DNA from: Deltaproteobacteria bacterium | GTDB lineage: Bacteria; Myxococcota; JADLHZ01 | NCBI GenBank assembly: GCA_020848545.1 | Contig: JADLHZ010000139.1 | Location: 1 to 64,000, forward strand | Direction: 5' to 3' | DNA: 64,000 nt | Part shown: positions 41,941-50,251 of the stretch, in pieces | How the letters are laid out: the number at the start of each line of letters is the position of its first letter | How positions within the stretch are numbered: position 1 is the first letter of the stretch | Made by a program: the position numbers and the translations under genes | The notes under the pieces: model-generated | Databases searched by the model: none | Told to the model about the DNA's origin: nothing | Seen by the model: only the letters and a program-made list of their open reading frames with translations

Positions 41941-43763
41941 CACTCGGCGAGCGTCAGTGAGAGCGGTGGGATGAAGGTGACGAGCACGACGACGATCGCG
42001 ATGGCGACGAGGAACGGGAGCACCGCTCTGAACACCTCCATCACCGGCCGTTCGAAGCGGTAAGACGCGAGGAACAAGTTCTCGCCGACGGGCGGCAGCA
42101 AGTACCCGAGCTGCAGGTTCGTCAGGAACATCACGCCGAGGTGAACCGGGTGAACGCCGTAGATGGCGGCCATCGGGGTGATCAGCGGGACGATCACCAA
42201 GATCGCAGAGTAGATGTCGGTCGCGGCGCCGACGATGAGCAGGAAGCCGTTGAGGATGATCAAGAAGACGACGCGCGACTCGACGTGCGCTTGCACCCAG
42301 GCGGCGCCTTTCATCGGCACCTCTGCGTCCATCAAGTAGTTCGTGAGCCCCATCGCCACGCCGAGCACGAGGAGCACGCCGCCCGTCAGGGTCGCGCAGT
42401 CGACGATCGCTTGCGGCAGCTTCTTCCTGAACTCGCTTTCGCGGTGAAACACGAGCTCGACGAAGAGGGCGTACGCCACCGTCAGCGCCGAAGCCTCGGT
42501 CAGCGTCGCGAAGCCGCCGAAGATCCCGACCATCACGATCAGCGGAAGGAGCAGATCCCAGCGCGCGACCCAAACGGCTTTGGCTGCCGCGCGAAGCACG
42601 AAGCGGCGCCTTTGGTGCTTCTGCCGTACCGCCTGAAAGACGCCGAGCGACGCGACGGCGATGATCAACAACAGGCCCGGAATGAAGCCGCCGGCGAAGA
42701 GCGCGTCCATCGGGGTTTGCGCGCTGACGCCATAAAGAATGACGGGGAGCGACGGCGGGAAAAGGAGGCCGATCGAGCCCGCCGTCGTCAGCAGCCCAAG
42801 GGCGAAGCGTTGCGAGAAGCCGGTCTGAATCAAGACGGGCATGAGCAAGCCGCCCATCGACAGGATCGTGACCCCGGACGCGCCGGTGAAGCTCGTGAAG
42901 AACGCGAAGGCGAGCGTCGTCACGATCGCCGGTCCGCCGGGGATCCACCCGAAGCAGGCCTCGAAGACGCGCACGAGCCGCTGACTCGCGTTGCCGGCGC
43001 TCAGCACGTAGCCGCCGAGCGTCAACAGGGGAATCGCCGGGAAGAGCGGCGACGCGCTCAGCCGGTACATCTCGAGTGGGACCGACGCGATCGGCGTTCC
43101 GTCGTGGAAGAAGAAGAGCATCGCGGCGCCGCCGAGGAGCGCGAACATCGGCAAGCCGAGCGCCGCGGCGGCGACGAGCACGATCGCCGCGAACGGCGCC
43201 GCACCTCGCGCGAAGGCGAGCGAGTCGTCGGAGACGAGCGTGAACGCAAGAACGCTGGCGAGCGACGGCAGCGCCACGAGCAAGCGCGCCGCCGTCTTCT
43301 TCGCGCTCTTTCGGATCGAGCGCCAGGCGATGACCATCAAGAGCGCCGGCATCAGCGCGACGACGATCCACGTTGGGATCCCGAGCGCCACGTGCTCCGC
43401 CGCTTCGCGTTCGCTCGCCACCAGGCTCAGACTGGCGAGGGCCAAGGTGGTGGCGATGAGCGCTGCGATGCTGCCGATGATCGCGCTCACGGCAGAGCGT
43501 CCACGTTCGGGCACGAGGGAGCCCGTGGCCAACGCGAGCAGCTTGCTCTCTCTCGCCGCGATGGCCGCGCCGAGAAACGCGACCACGAAGGTGAGGTGCT
43601 GGACGAGGATCGGCGCCCCGGCGATGCCTTCATGCCGGACGATGCGCGCCGCCATCTCGAGCAGTGGCAGCGCCGCCATCACGATGAGGGCCAGCGTCAC
43701 GAGCCCGTCCTCGACGCGCACGACGATCGCGCGCTTCTTGCCCGCTTCGACGGCGCGCAGCAT
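41925..43763 (-). CDS. TRAP transporter fused small-large permease (DctQM)
   Basis: 612 residues. The N-terminal about 170 residues form the DctQ-like four-TM unit (LVTLALIVMAALPLLEMAARI, LVQHLTFVVAFLGAAIAARE). The rest is the DctM-type permease (LGLPMFALLGGAAMLFFF, FTSFTGASGVTILSMGGLL, GSIGLLFPPSLPVILYG, PPVGENLFLASYRF). Fused QM proteins are a known TRAP variant. Sodium- or proton-coupled uptake of organic acids. The start shares one base with the DctP stop (TGATG). Confidence 0.9.
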   Translation of the reverse strand: MLRAVEAGKKRAIVVRVEDGLVTLALIVMAALPLLEMAARIVRHEGIAGAPILVQHLTFVVAFLGAAIAARESKLLALATGSLVPERGRSAVSAIIGSIAALIATTLALASLSLVASEREAAEHVALGIPTWIVVALMPALLMVIAWRSIRKSAKKTAARLLVALPSLASVLAFTLVSDDSLAFARGAAPFAAIVLVAAAALGLPMFALLGGAAMLFFFHDGTPIASVPLEMYRLSASPLFPAIPLLTLGGYVLSAGNASQRLVRVFEACFGWIPGGPAIVTTLAFAFFTSFTGASGVTILSMGGLLMPVLIQTGFSQRFALGLLTTAGSIGLLFPPSLPVILYGVSAQTPMDALFAGGFIPGLLLIIAVASLGVFQAVRQKHQRRRFVLRAAAKAVWVARWDLLLPLIVMVGIFGGFATLTEASALTVAYALFVELVFHRESEFRKKLPQAIVDCATLTGGVLLVLGVAMGLTNYLMDAEVPMKGAAWVQAHVESRVVFLIILNGFLLIVGAATDIYSAILVIVPLITPMAAIYGVHPVHLGVMFLTNLQLGYLLPPVGENLFLASYRFERPVMEVFRAVLPFLVAIAIVVVLVTFIPPLSLTLAEWWTAR

Positions 43764-44743
43764 CAGGGCGCTCGTGCGTTGAGTGGCTGACCGCGCAGCG
43801 CTTTAATCTGATCGAAGAGCGGCGCCGGACAGGTCGTGTCGCGCAGGCGGGACCAAGCGACCTCGGCCTGCGCTCGCCACAGACCGCGCATGCGATCGTC
43901 GGCATGGTTCACCGTGAGCCCGCGCTGCTTCATGGCTCCGACGGCTTCTTCGGACAGCTGGCGAATCCGAGCGCGGTAGCTCACCCCGAGCTGACGCGCG
44001 CTCGCGGCCAGGGCGTCGCGCTCTTCCGGCGCGAGCTTGTCCCAGATCTTTTGTGTCACGATCGTCGCTCCGACGACCGGCGCCCAGTTGATGTCGAGCA
44101 TGTGCGGCGCGGAGGGAAACCACTGGTTGAGCAGCGCCAGCAGCGGCGGCACGTCGAAGGCGTCGATCATGCCCGTGCTGAGCGCGGTCTGCATGTCGGT
44201 CGTCGCCAGCGGAACGACCTTGAAGCCGGCGGCGCGGTAGTTCTTCAGCGTCACTTCGTCGGCGGCGCTGGTGAAGAGCTTCATCGTTTGGATGTCTTGC
44301 GGCGTGAAGGCCGGACGCTTGGTGAAGAAGCGCACCCAGCCCGCGTCGGACCAGTTGAGCACGACGAAGCCCTTCTCACGCAAGCGCCGCTCGATCTCGG
44401 GCGCGATGAGGTCGCGCGCGCGATCGAGCTCTTCGTAGGTGTCGAACATCAAGGGAAGCTGCAGGCAGGTGACCGCCGGCTCGAGGTGCTCCATGCCGGA
44501 GCCAGAGAGCGCGACGGCGTGGATCTGGCCGATGCGCAGCTTCTTCACGAGGTCCGTTTCGTCCCCGAGCACGCCGCCGGGATAGACGCGCAAGGTGACG
44601 CGGCCCGAGGTGCGGCGCGACCAGTCTTCGTTCAGCTCGCGCAGCAGCTGTTGCCACGGCGAGCCTTCTGGCGCGACGGTTCCGAGCTTGATGACGATCG
44701 GTGGGGGGCTCGACGAGAGGAGCAGAGACAACAGCAGGATCAT
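43763..44743 (-). CDS. dctP: TRAP transporter substrate-binding protein
   Basis: 326 residues. ATG 44743 is favoured because the sigma54 promoter at 44755-44770 would start transcription immediately before it, and it opens a signal peptide (MILLLSLLLSSSPP). DctP features: IKLGTVAPEGSPWQQLLREL, RVYPGGVLGDETDLVKKLRIGQ, SGMEHLEP, and the specificity Arg region WVRFFTKRPAFTPQDIQTMKLF. Ligands are usually carboxylates; the exact one is unknown. First gene of a TRAP-kinase-regulator operon. Confidence 0.88.
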   Translation of the reverse strand: MILLLSLLLSSSPPPIVIKLGTVAPEGSPWQQLLRELNEDWSRRTSGRVTLRVYPGGVLGDETDLVKKLRIGQIHAVALSGSGMEHLEPAVTCLQLPLMFDTYEELDRARDLIAPEIERRLREKGFVVLNWSDAGWVRFFTKRPAFTPQDIQTMKLFTSAADEVTLKNYRAAGFKVVPLATTDMQTALSTGMIDAFDVPPLLALLNQWFPSAPHMLDINWAPVVGATIVTQKIWDKLAPEERDALAASARQLGVSYRARIRQLSEEAVGAMKQRGLTVNHADDRMRGLWRAQAEVAWSRLRDTTCPAPLFDQIKALRGQPLNARAP

Positions 44744-44754
44744 GCCGCGAGAAG

Positions 44755-44770
44755 AGCAAGACATGCGCCA
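44755..44770 (-). promoter_or_regulatory. Sigma54 promoter of TRAP operon
   Basis: Minus-strand TGGCGCATGTCTTGCT matches the TGGCAYG-N4-TTGCW consensus at all key bases. The -12 GC lies 13-14 nt before ATG 44743, implying a leader of one or two bases. Confidence 0.7.
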
Positions 44771-44810
44771 GCAGGCCCAGGCGCGCGTAGCCATCGGGGA
44801 CGTTTCGAGT

Positions 44811-44829
44811 CGGTGACCCTTCGTTACCG
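44811..44829. promoter_or_regulatory. GGTRAC inverted repeat, enhancer-like site
   Basis: CGGTGAC-CCTT-CGTTACCG: two inverted GGTRACG words, centred at 44820, exactly midway between the two divergent sigma54 promoters (44770 and 44870). Confidence 0.6.
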
Positions 44830-44869
44830 ATCGGAAGCGTTTGCTTGCTGCGTCGCGCGTGGCGCCGGC

Positions 44870-44885
44870 TGGTCCACGACCTGCA
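44870..44885 (+). promoter_or_regulatory. Sigma54-like promoter of methyltransferase-family gene
   Basis: TGGTCCACGACCTGCA has TGG and TGCA at the right spacing but a poorer -24. It is 48 nt before ATG 44933. Confidence 0.45.
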
Positions 44886-44932
44886 ATACGCCGAGCCCCA
44901 TGCAGGCCTTGACCTCGTCACCACCGCGCTCG

Positions 44933-45637
44933 ATGTCGTCCACGAAGACTGCGGCGCTCGCCTCGATCGCTGCGACGCTGGCGTTGCTCGTGTTCGGCGC
45001 TTCGCTCTTTCTCGCTGCTGGCACGCTGCGATGGCCGGGAGCGTGGTGGTACGTGCTGATCATGGCGATCGGGCAAGGCGTCACCACCGTGGTGCTGCTG
45101 CGCGATTCTCTCGATCTGCTGCGCGAGCGTCTGCAGCGGCCGCGGAGGCTGAGCGGCGTTCAACGTTGGGACTTGCTGCTCTCGAAGACGATGGGCCTCA
45201 TCGGGCCGCTGGCGATCAACGTCGTCGCAGGGCTCGATCGGCGCTTCGAGCTCAGTCCTGGCGCCGGTCCGAGCGACGGCGTCGTGATCCTCGCGATCGG
45301 CGCGGCGATCGGGGGCCAGGCCTTCGTCAGCGCCGCGATGATCGCGAATCGCTTCTTCTCGGCGGTGGTGCGGATCCAGTCCGATCGCCACCACGCCATC
45401 GTCACGAGCGGCCCATATCGCCTGGTGCGCCATCCGGGCTACGCGGGCGCGCTGCTGTTCTTTGGCGTCGCGCCGATCGTGCTCGGCTCTCTTTGGGCGC
45501 TCGTTCCGCTCGCCGGCTACGTCGTGCTCGTGGTCGTGCGCACGGCAAAGGAAGATCGCTTCTTGCGCCGGGAGCTCGCGGGTTACGAAGCGTACTGCGC
45601 GAAGACACCATGGCGACTCGTTCCCTTCGTGTGGTGA
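44933..45637 (+). CDS. Isoprenylcysteine methyltransferase (ICMT/PEMT)-like membrane protein
   Basis: 234 residues from ATG 44933 with about five TM helices (ALASIAATLALLVFGASLFL, WWYVLIMAIGQGVTTVVLLR, ILAIGAAIGGQAFVSAAMI). The C-terminal SAM-binding motif is SGPYRLVRHPGYAGALLFFG followed by a conserved Glu-containing tail (RTAKEDRFLRRELAGYEAYC). In bacteria this family methylates small molecules or lipids; the substrate here is unknown. It converges on the FNT channel gene, with stops 1 nt apart. Confidence 0.8.
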   Translation: MSSTKTAALASIAATLALLVFGASLFLAAGTLRWPGAWWYVLIMAIGQGVTTVVLLRDSLDLLRERLQRPRRLSGVQRWDLLLSKTMGLIGPLAINVVAGLDRRFELSPGAGPSDGVVILAIGAAIGGQAFVSAAMIANRFFSAVVRIQSDRHHAIVTSGPYRLVRHPGYAGALLFFGVAPIVLGSLWALVPLAGYVVLVVVRTAKEDRFLRRELAGYEAYCAKTPWRLVPFVW

Positions 45638-45638
45638 G

Positions 45639-46460
45639 CTACGGCCCGCCGCGTTTGCGCAAGTAAATGGTCCAGTACACGGCGGCGACCAGCAGCGTTC
45701 CGCCGGCAATGTTACCGAGGGTGACGACGACGATGTTCCAAGTCGAGCCGAGGATGGCGTCCAGGCGGTAGCCGTCGAGCGTCAGCGCCCAGGGCAAGAG
45801 GAACATGTTCGCGATGCTGTGCTCGAAGCCGATCGCGACGAACGCCGTCACCGGGAACACGACCGCCAACACCTTGTCGGTCACGCTGCGCGCAGCGAGG
45901 GTCAGCCAAACCGCCAGGCACACGAGGGCGTTGCCCAGCACGCCGAGCGCGAACGCTTGGGATGTGTGGAGGGCGAGCTTGTGCGCTGCGATCCGTCGCA
46001 GCGTCTCTCCGAAGGCACCAAGCTCACCAAACTCGTGGACGCGTCCAACGAAGACCAGCGCGACCGTCGCGAGCGCGCCGCACAGGTTGCCGATGTACAC
46101 GATGACCCAGCTGCGCAGGACTTCCCGAAAGCTCACGAGCCCTGATGCCCAGGCCATCGCGGTGAGAACGTTGCCGGTGAACAGCTCCGCACCGGCGACG
46201 ACGACGAGGATCAACCCCAGGCTGAACCCGACTCCAGCGAGGAGTCGGGTCGCGCCGAACCCGAGCGCGCTCCCAGTGTTGACGACGACAAACAGTAACG
46301 CGCCAAGACTGATGAAGGCGCCGGCGAGCACCGCAAGCGCGAACATGCTGAAGGTGTCATTTCGGACCTTGGTCACGCCGAGGTCGCGCGCGCGCGAGGC
46401 GACCTGCGAAGGCGAATACGCGTCGCCCTGTCCCGCGCCCTGGGGTCCGGTATCTGTCAC
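45639..46460 (-). CDS. Formate/nitrite transporter (FNT) family channel
   Basis: 273 residues. GTG 46460 is chosen because it keeps the family's N-terminal DAYSPSQVASRARDLGVTK helix; later starts would lose it. Six TM helices, with FALAVLAGAFISLGALLF, GAELFTGNVLTAMAW (the L/T-G-N motif of the pore), IVYIGNLCGALATVALVF and FVAIGFEHSIANMFLLP (second broken helix with pore His region). Divergent from formate dehydrogenase, so formate is the likely ion. Own sigma54-like promoter 26-41 nt upstream. Confidence 0.88.
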   Translation of the reverse strand: MTDTGPQGAGQGDAYSPSQVASRARDLGVTKVRNDTFSMFALAVLAGAFISLGALLFVVVNTGSALGFGATRLLAGVGFSLGLILVVVAGAELFTGNVLTAMAWASGLVSFREVLRSWVIVYIGNLCGALATVALVFVGRVHEFGELGAFGETLRRIAAHKLALHTSQAFALGVLGNALVCLAVWLTLAARSVTDKVLAVVFPVTAFVAIGFEHSIANMFLLPWALTLDGYRLDAILGSTWNIVVVTLGNIAGGTLLVAAVYWTIYLRKRGGP

Positions 46461-46485
46461 GTCTGTGATCTCCAGGTTTAGCCGG

Positions 46486-46501
46486 TGCAAGGCGAACGCC
46501 A
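46486..46501 (-). promoter_or_regulatory. Sigma54 promoter of FNT channel gene
   Basis: Minus-strand TGGCGTTCGCCTTGCA, all of TGGC, TTGCA and the spacing present; TSS expected about 15 nt before GTG 46460. Confidence 0.65.
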
Positions 46502-46532
46502 AGCGCCTCAACCCGCCTCTCTCTGCGCCACG

Positions 46533-46548
46533 TGGCACACCGAGTGCA
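46533..46548 (+). promoter_or_regulatory. Sigma54 promoter of formate dehydrogenase
   Basis: TGGCACACCGAGTGCA has the canonical TGGCAC -24 and TGCA -12. It lies 51-66 nt before ATG 46599, on the opposite strand to the FNT promoter, 31 bp away. Confidence 0.65.
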
Positions 46549-46598
46549 GCGCTGACGCAGAGCGCGTCTCGTTGTAGATGGCGTGACGCGAGGTGAGC

Positions 46599-49271
46599 AT
46601 GCCGAAGGTCATCATCGACGGCAAAGAGATCGAGGTCGCGGACGGGACGATGTTGATCGAGGCCGTGGCGAAGCGTGGCGTCTCGTTGCCCGCGCTCTGC
46701 AACGACCCGCGCCTCGAGCCGTCGTCGTCCTGCCGGCTTTGCGAAGTCGACGTCCGCGGGCGGCAAAAGAGCGCCTGCGCCTGCGCGACGCCGGTCGAAG
46801 ACGGCATGGTGGTCGAAACGCAGAGCGAGCGACTCGTCGAATTTCGCCGCACGGTGTTGGGCTTCTTCGCCGACAAGTATCCCCGCGACGCCGCGCTCCG
46901 CTCTCCGGAAAAGGACTTCCATCGCCACCTGCGTGAGCACGGGCTCCTCGAGCGTACGGTCGTCGAGAAGCCCGTGGGCGAAGTAGATGACGCGCACCCC
47001 TACATCCACGTCGACATGTCGCAGTGTGTTCACTGCTATCGCTGCATTCGGATCTGCGAAGAGCTGCAGGGGCAGTTCGTCTGGGGCGCCTACGGTCACG
47101 GCGAGCAAACCCGCGTGCTTCCAGACTCCGGCTCCACGCTCAAGGCCAGCAGCTGCGTGAGCTGCGGCGCCTGCGTCGACACCTGTCCGAGCGGCGCGCT
47201 CGAAGACAAGACGATCCTTGCGCTCGGGGCGCCCGAAGCGTGGCAGCGCACGACCTGTCCTTACTGCGGCGTCGGCTGTGAGCTGTCGGTTGGCGTGTCG
47301 AAGGATCGCATCGTGGCGGTTCGCCCGGTGCTCGACGCGCCGGTGAGCAAAGGGCACCTCTGCGTCAAAGGGCGCTACAGCACCGGGTTCGTCGACGCCG
47401 CAGACCGGATCACGACGCCGATGGTCAGGAAGAACGGCGCCTGGACCAAGGTGAGTTGGAACGAAGCGCTCGACGCCGCGGCGGACGCGCTCCGGCGCAC
47501 CCGCGATGCCGCCGGCGCCGACGCGAACTACGTCTTGGGCTCGGCGCGGGCGACGAACGAGGAGTGCTACCTCATCGCCAAGCTCGCGCGCGTTGCGCTC
47601 GGCACCAACAACGTCGACTGCTGCGCGCGCGTTTGTCATGCTCCGAGCGCGGCCGGCCTCGCCGCGGTGTTCGGCGCCGGCGCCGCGACGAACAGCTTCG
47701 ATGACATCGAGGACGCCGCGGCGATCATGGTCGTCGGCGCGAACCCGCTCGAGAACCATCCGATCGTCGGCGCGCGGATCCGGCAACGGGCGCTCGCCGG
47801 CGTGCCGTTGATCGTGATCGATCCACGCCGGACCGAGCTCGCGGCGCAGGCGCGACTGCACTTGCAGCTCAAACCCGGCACGAACATCCCGTTGCTCAAC
47901 GCCATGGCCGCGGTGATCATCACGGAGGGCCTCGCCAACATGGCGTTCGTCGAGGAGCGCTGCGAGGGCTTGGTCGACTTCGCCAACAGCGTCGCTGCCT
48001 GGCCCGCGGATCGCGCGGCGAAGGAATGCGGCGTCGATGCCGAGCTGATCCGCAAGGCCGCGCGCCTCTACGCCGGCGCGAAGCCCGCGAGCATCTTCAA
48101 CGGTCTTGGCGTCACCGAGCACATCCAGGGCACGGAAGCCGTGATGGCCTTGGCGAGCCTTGCGCTCCTCACCGGCAACGTCGGCGTGCGCGGTGGCGGC
48201 GTCAATCCGCTGCGGGGGCAGAACAACGTGCAGGGTGCCGCGAACATGGGCTGCGAGCCGAGCAAGCTCACCGGCTATCAACCGATCGCCAAGGCGCGCT
48301 CGCTCCACGAAACCGTTTGGCAGACGCAGGTGCCGGACGCGCCTGGGCTCACCGCCATGGAGATGATCGAGGCGGCGACCGCTGGGCGGCTCGCGTGCAT
48401 GCTGGTCGCCGGCTACGACGTGCTCCTCTCACATCCGAACGCGAAGGCCACGCACGCCGCGCTCGCGAAGCTCGATGCGCTCATCGTGATCGATCTCTTC
48501 ATGACGAAGACCGCCGAAGCGTATGGCACGGTGTTTCTGCCGGCGGTGAGCTCGTTCGAGAAGGACGGCACGTTCATGAATGGCGAGCGGCGGATTCAGC
48601 GCGTGCGGCGCGCCGTTTCGCCGCGCGGTGAGGCCAAGACGGATCTCGAAATCGCTTGCGCGCTGGCGCAGCGGCTCGGCCATGGGGCGGCGTTCCAGTT
48701 CTCGGACGCCGAGGCCGTGTGGAACGAGGTCCGCGCCGTCTGGCCGGCGGTCGCGGGAATCAGCTACGCGCGGCTCGAGCACGGGGGAATCCAGTGGCCC
48801 TGCCCGACGGAGTCACATCCGGGAACGCGTGTGCTCCATGAGAAGAGCTTCGGCGTGGGACCGCGCGCCAAGCTTCGGCCGATCGACTACCGGCCGAGCG
48901 CCGAGCAGCCGAGCGACGAATACCCCTTCGTGCTGAATACGGGCCGGACGCTCTATCATTTCAACGCCAGCACGATGACGGGGCACAGCAAGAACAGAGA
49001 GCTCGGCCCGGACGATTTCGTACAAGTCCATCCGAACGACGCCGAGCGGCTGCAGATAAGGAATGGCGCGAGCATCCGCGTGCGCAGCCAGCACGGGAGC
49101 TTCGTCGGCCGAGCGCAGCTGACCGACGCCGTGAGACCCGGTGAGCTCTTCTCGACGTTTCACGATCTGCGCGCTCTGGTGAACGACGCGACGGGCCGCG
49201 GGCGAGATTCGGTGACGAGCACCCCGGAGTACAAGGTGACCGCTGTGACGCTCGAGCCTGTCAGCGCCTGA
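46599..49271 (+). CDS. fdhA: Formate dehydrogenase catalytic subunit (Cys type) with ferredoxin N-domain
   Basis: 890 residues. ATG 46599 has GAGG 6 nt upstream; GTG 46593 is in frame. N-terminal 2Fe-2S domain (Cys34, 45, 48, 60), two ferredoxin 4Fe-4S clusters (CVHCYRCIRIC 143-153, CVSCGACVDTC 186-196), then the molybdopterin oxidoreductase with its own cluster (CPYCGVGC 220-227 and Cys255). The catalytic Mo/W ligand is Cys346 in RVCHAPSAAGL, where FdhF has selenocysteine. The C-terminal MGD-binding domain begins near YPFVLNTGRTLYHF. This is the NADH-linked cytoplasmic architecture, but no NuoE/NuoF-like diaphorase follows, so the electron partner lies elsewhere. Confidence 0.92.
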   Translation: MPKVIIDGKEIEVADGTMLIEAVAKRGVSLPALCNDPRLEPSSSCRLCEVDVRGRQKSACACATPVEDGMVVETQSERLVEFRRTVLGFFADKYPRDAALRSPEKDFHRHLREHGLLERTVVEKPVGEVDDAHPYIHVDMSQCVHCYRCIRICEELQGQFVWGAYGHGEQTRVLPDSGSTLKASSCVSCGACVDTCPSGALEDKTILALGAPEAWQRTTCPYCGVGCELSVGVSKDRIVAVRPVLDAPVSKGHLCVKGRYSTGFVDAADRITTPMVRKNGAWTKVSWNEALDAAADALRRTRDAAGADANYVLGSARATNEECYLIAKLARVALGTNNVDCCARVCHAPSAAGLAAVFGAGAATNSFDDIEDAAAIMVVGANPLENHPIVGARIRQRALAGVPLIVIDPRRTELAAQARLHLQLKPGTNIPLLNAMAAVIITEGLANMAFVEERCEGLVDFANSVAAWPADRAAKECGVDAELIRKAARLYAGAKPASIFNGLGVTEHIQGTEAVMALASLALLTGNVGVRGGGVNPLRGQNNVQGAANMGCEPSKLTGYQPIAKARSLHETVWQTQVPDAPGLTAMEMIEAATAGRLACMLVAGYDVLLSHPNAKATHAALAKLDALIVIDLFMTKTAEAYGTVFLPAVSSFEKDGTFMNGERRIQRVRRAVSPRGEAKTDLEIACALAQRLGHGAAFQFSDAEAVWNEVRAVWPAVAGISYARLEHGGIQWPCPTESHPGTRVLHEKSFGVGPRAKLRPIDYRPSAEQPSDEYPFVLNTGRTLYHFNASTMTGHSKNRELGPDDFVQVHPNDAERLQIRNGASIRVRSQHGSFVGRAQLTDAVRPGELFSTFHDLRALVNDATGRGRDSVTSTPEYKVTAVTLEPVSA

Positions 49272-49313
49272 TGGCTGGGCGCGACGACACCGACCGGTGG
49301 CATGGTGTTTCGA

Positions 49314-49325
49314 CTCGGTAACGAG
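49314..49325. promoter_or_regulatory. GGTAACG enhancer-like palindrome
   Basis: CTCG-GTAA-CGAG, nested inside a wider TTTCGAC (49309-49315) ... GTCGAAA inverted repeat (to 49339). It ends 31 nt before the -24 element of the adjacent sigma54 promoter. Confidence 0.55.
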
Positions 49326-49355
49326 ACGATGTGTCGAAAGCCGGCTTTTTCACAG

Positions 49356-49371
49356 TGGCGCGTGTCTTGCT
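49356..49371 (+). promoter_or_regulatory. Sigma54 promoter of usp-mgtE operon
   Basis: TGGCGCGTGTCTTGCT: TGGC, CG, TTGCT and 10-bp GG-GC gap all match. TSS expected near 49382, giving a 16-nt leader to ATG 49398 with GGGAGG as ribosome site. Confidence 0.7.
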
Positions 49372-49397
49372 GAAACCCTCGATGGGAGGCCACGACC

Positions 49398-50249
49398 ATG
49401 CGACGAGTTCTCATTCCTTACGATTTCTCGCCCTACGCGCGCCGGGCCCTCGCGCTCGCGTTGAGCGGCGTTCCCTTTGGTCCGGACGTCGTGATCGACG
49501 CGCTCCACGTGGTCGACGATCGGCTTTACAGCCGTCCCGGAGTCGAGCCGCCCTCGGACTCGGCGCTCGACGGTTACTTTCGCGCCGAGGTGCAGCGCGC
49601 GGCGACGCCGGAGCGCCGAGTCTCTGAAGCGCCGACGCTCAAGATCGCGCGCGGGCGCCCGGCGACCGAGATCCTCAATCGCCTCGGCGACTATGGCGGG
49701 ATCATGATCGGCGGTCAGGGACACGGTGGGCTCAGCGAGAAGTTCCTCGGCACGACCGCGGTGCGTGTGGTTCGTGACTCGCCGGTGAGTGTGTACGTGG
49801 CGAAGAAATCACAGTCGCTCGCGACGCCCGGCCGGGTGCTCTGCGCGCTCGAATCCGACGACACCTCCCGGCGCGCATTGAAGGAGGCCTATGCACTTTG
49901 TCGCCAATGCAATGCGTCGCTCGCGTTGATGCGCTCGATCATGCTCGTGCCCGTCTACACCGAGTGGCCCGTCGTGGTTCCGCCTCCGGACGCCCGCGTC
50001 GTGAACACGGAGCGGGAGCGCCTGATCTCGTTCGAGATCGATACGACGAAGGAGAGCTTCGCGACTCAACATGACGTGCAGTTCACCCACGGCGGCATCG
50101 CCGGCGACATCACCCACCGCGCCCTGCTCGACCGCATCGACACCATCGTGGTCGGCGCCCACAGCCAGAGCGTCGGCAAGCGCTTGTTGGGCTCGACCAG
50201 CGAGAGTGTCGTGCAGCGCGCGTCTTGCGACGTCTTCGTCGTGCGCTGA
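49398..50249 (+). CDS. Two-domain universal stress protein
   Basis: 283 residues, two UspA folds. Domain 1 begins RRVLIPYDFSPYARRALALAL and ends with the nucleotide loop GGQGHGGLSEKFLGTTAVRVV; domain 2 begins GRVLCALESDDTSRRALKEA and ends GAHSQSVGKRLLGSTSESVVQRASCDVFVVR. Both loops keep the small-residue pattern of ATP-binding UspA proteins, best in domain 2. Cytoplasmic stress protein; target unknown. Closest in style to the protein at 58140, from which it probably duplicated. MgtE-like gene follows 2 nt after the stop. Confidence 0.88.
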   Translation: MRRVLIPYDFSPYARRALALALSGVPFGPDVVIDALHVVDDRLYSRPGVEPPSDSALDGYFRAEVQRAATPERRVSEAPTLKIARGRPATEILNRLGDYGGIMIGGQGHGGLSEKFLGTTAVRVVRDSPVSVYVAKKSQSLATPGRVLCALESDDTSRRALKEAYALCRQCNASLALMRSIMLVPVYTEWPVVVPPPDARVVNTERERLISFEIDTTKESFATQHDVQFTHGGIAGDITHRALLDRIDTIVVGAHSQSVGKRLLGSTSESVVQRASCDVFVVR

Positions 50250-50251
50250 AG

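Noticed and set aside
41941-43371. Upstream continuation of the histidine kinase frame into the TRAP gene
   Set aside because: It is an out-of-frame translation of the TRAP permease; the kinase starts at GTG 41940/41943.
42141-43790. A 549-codon open frame on the plus strand
   Set aside because: Antisense to the TRAP permease, extremely charged, no domain.
46461-48308. Upstream continuation of the FNT channel frame across the formate dehydrogenase gene
   Set aside because: The extension is antisense to FdhA and unlike any FNT N terminus; the family N helix begins at GTG 46460.
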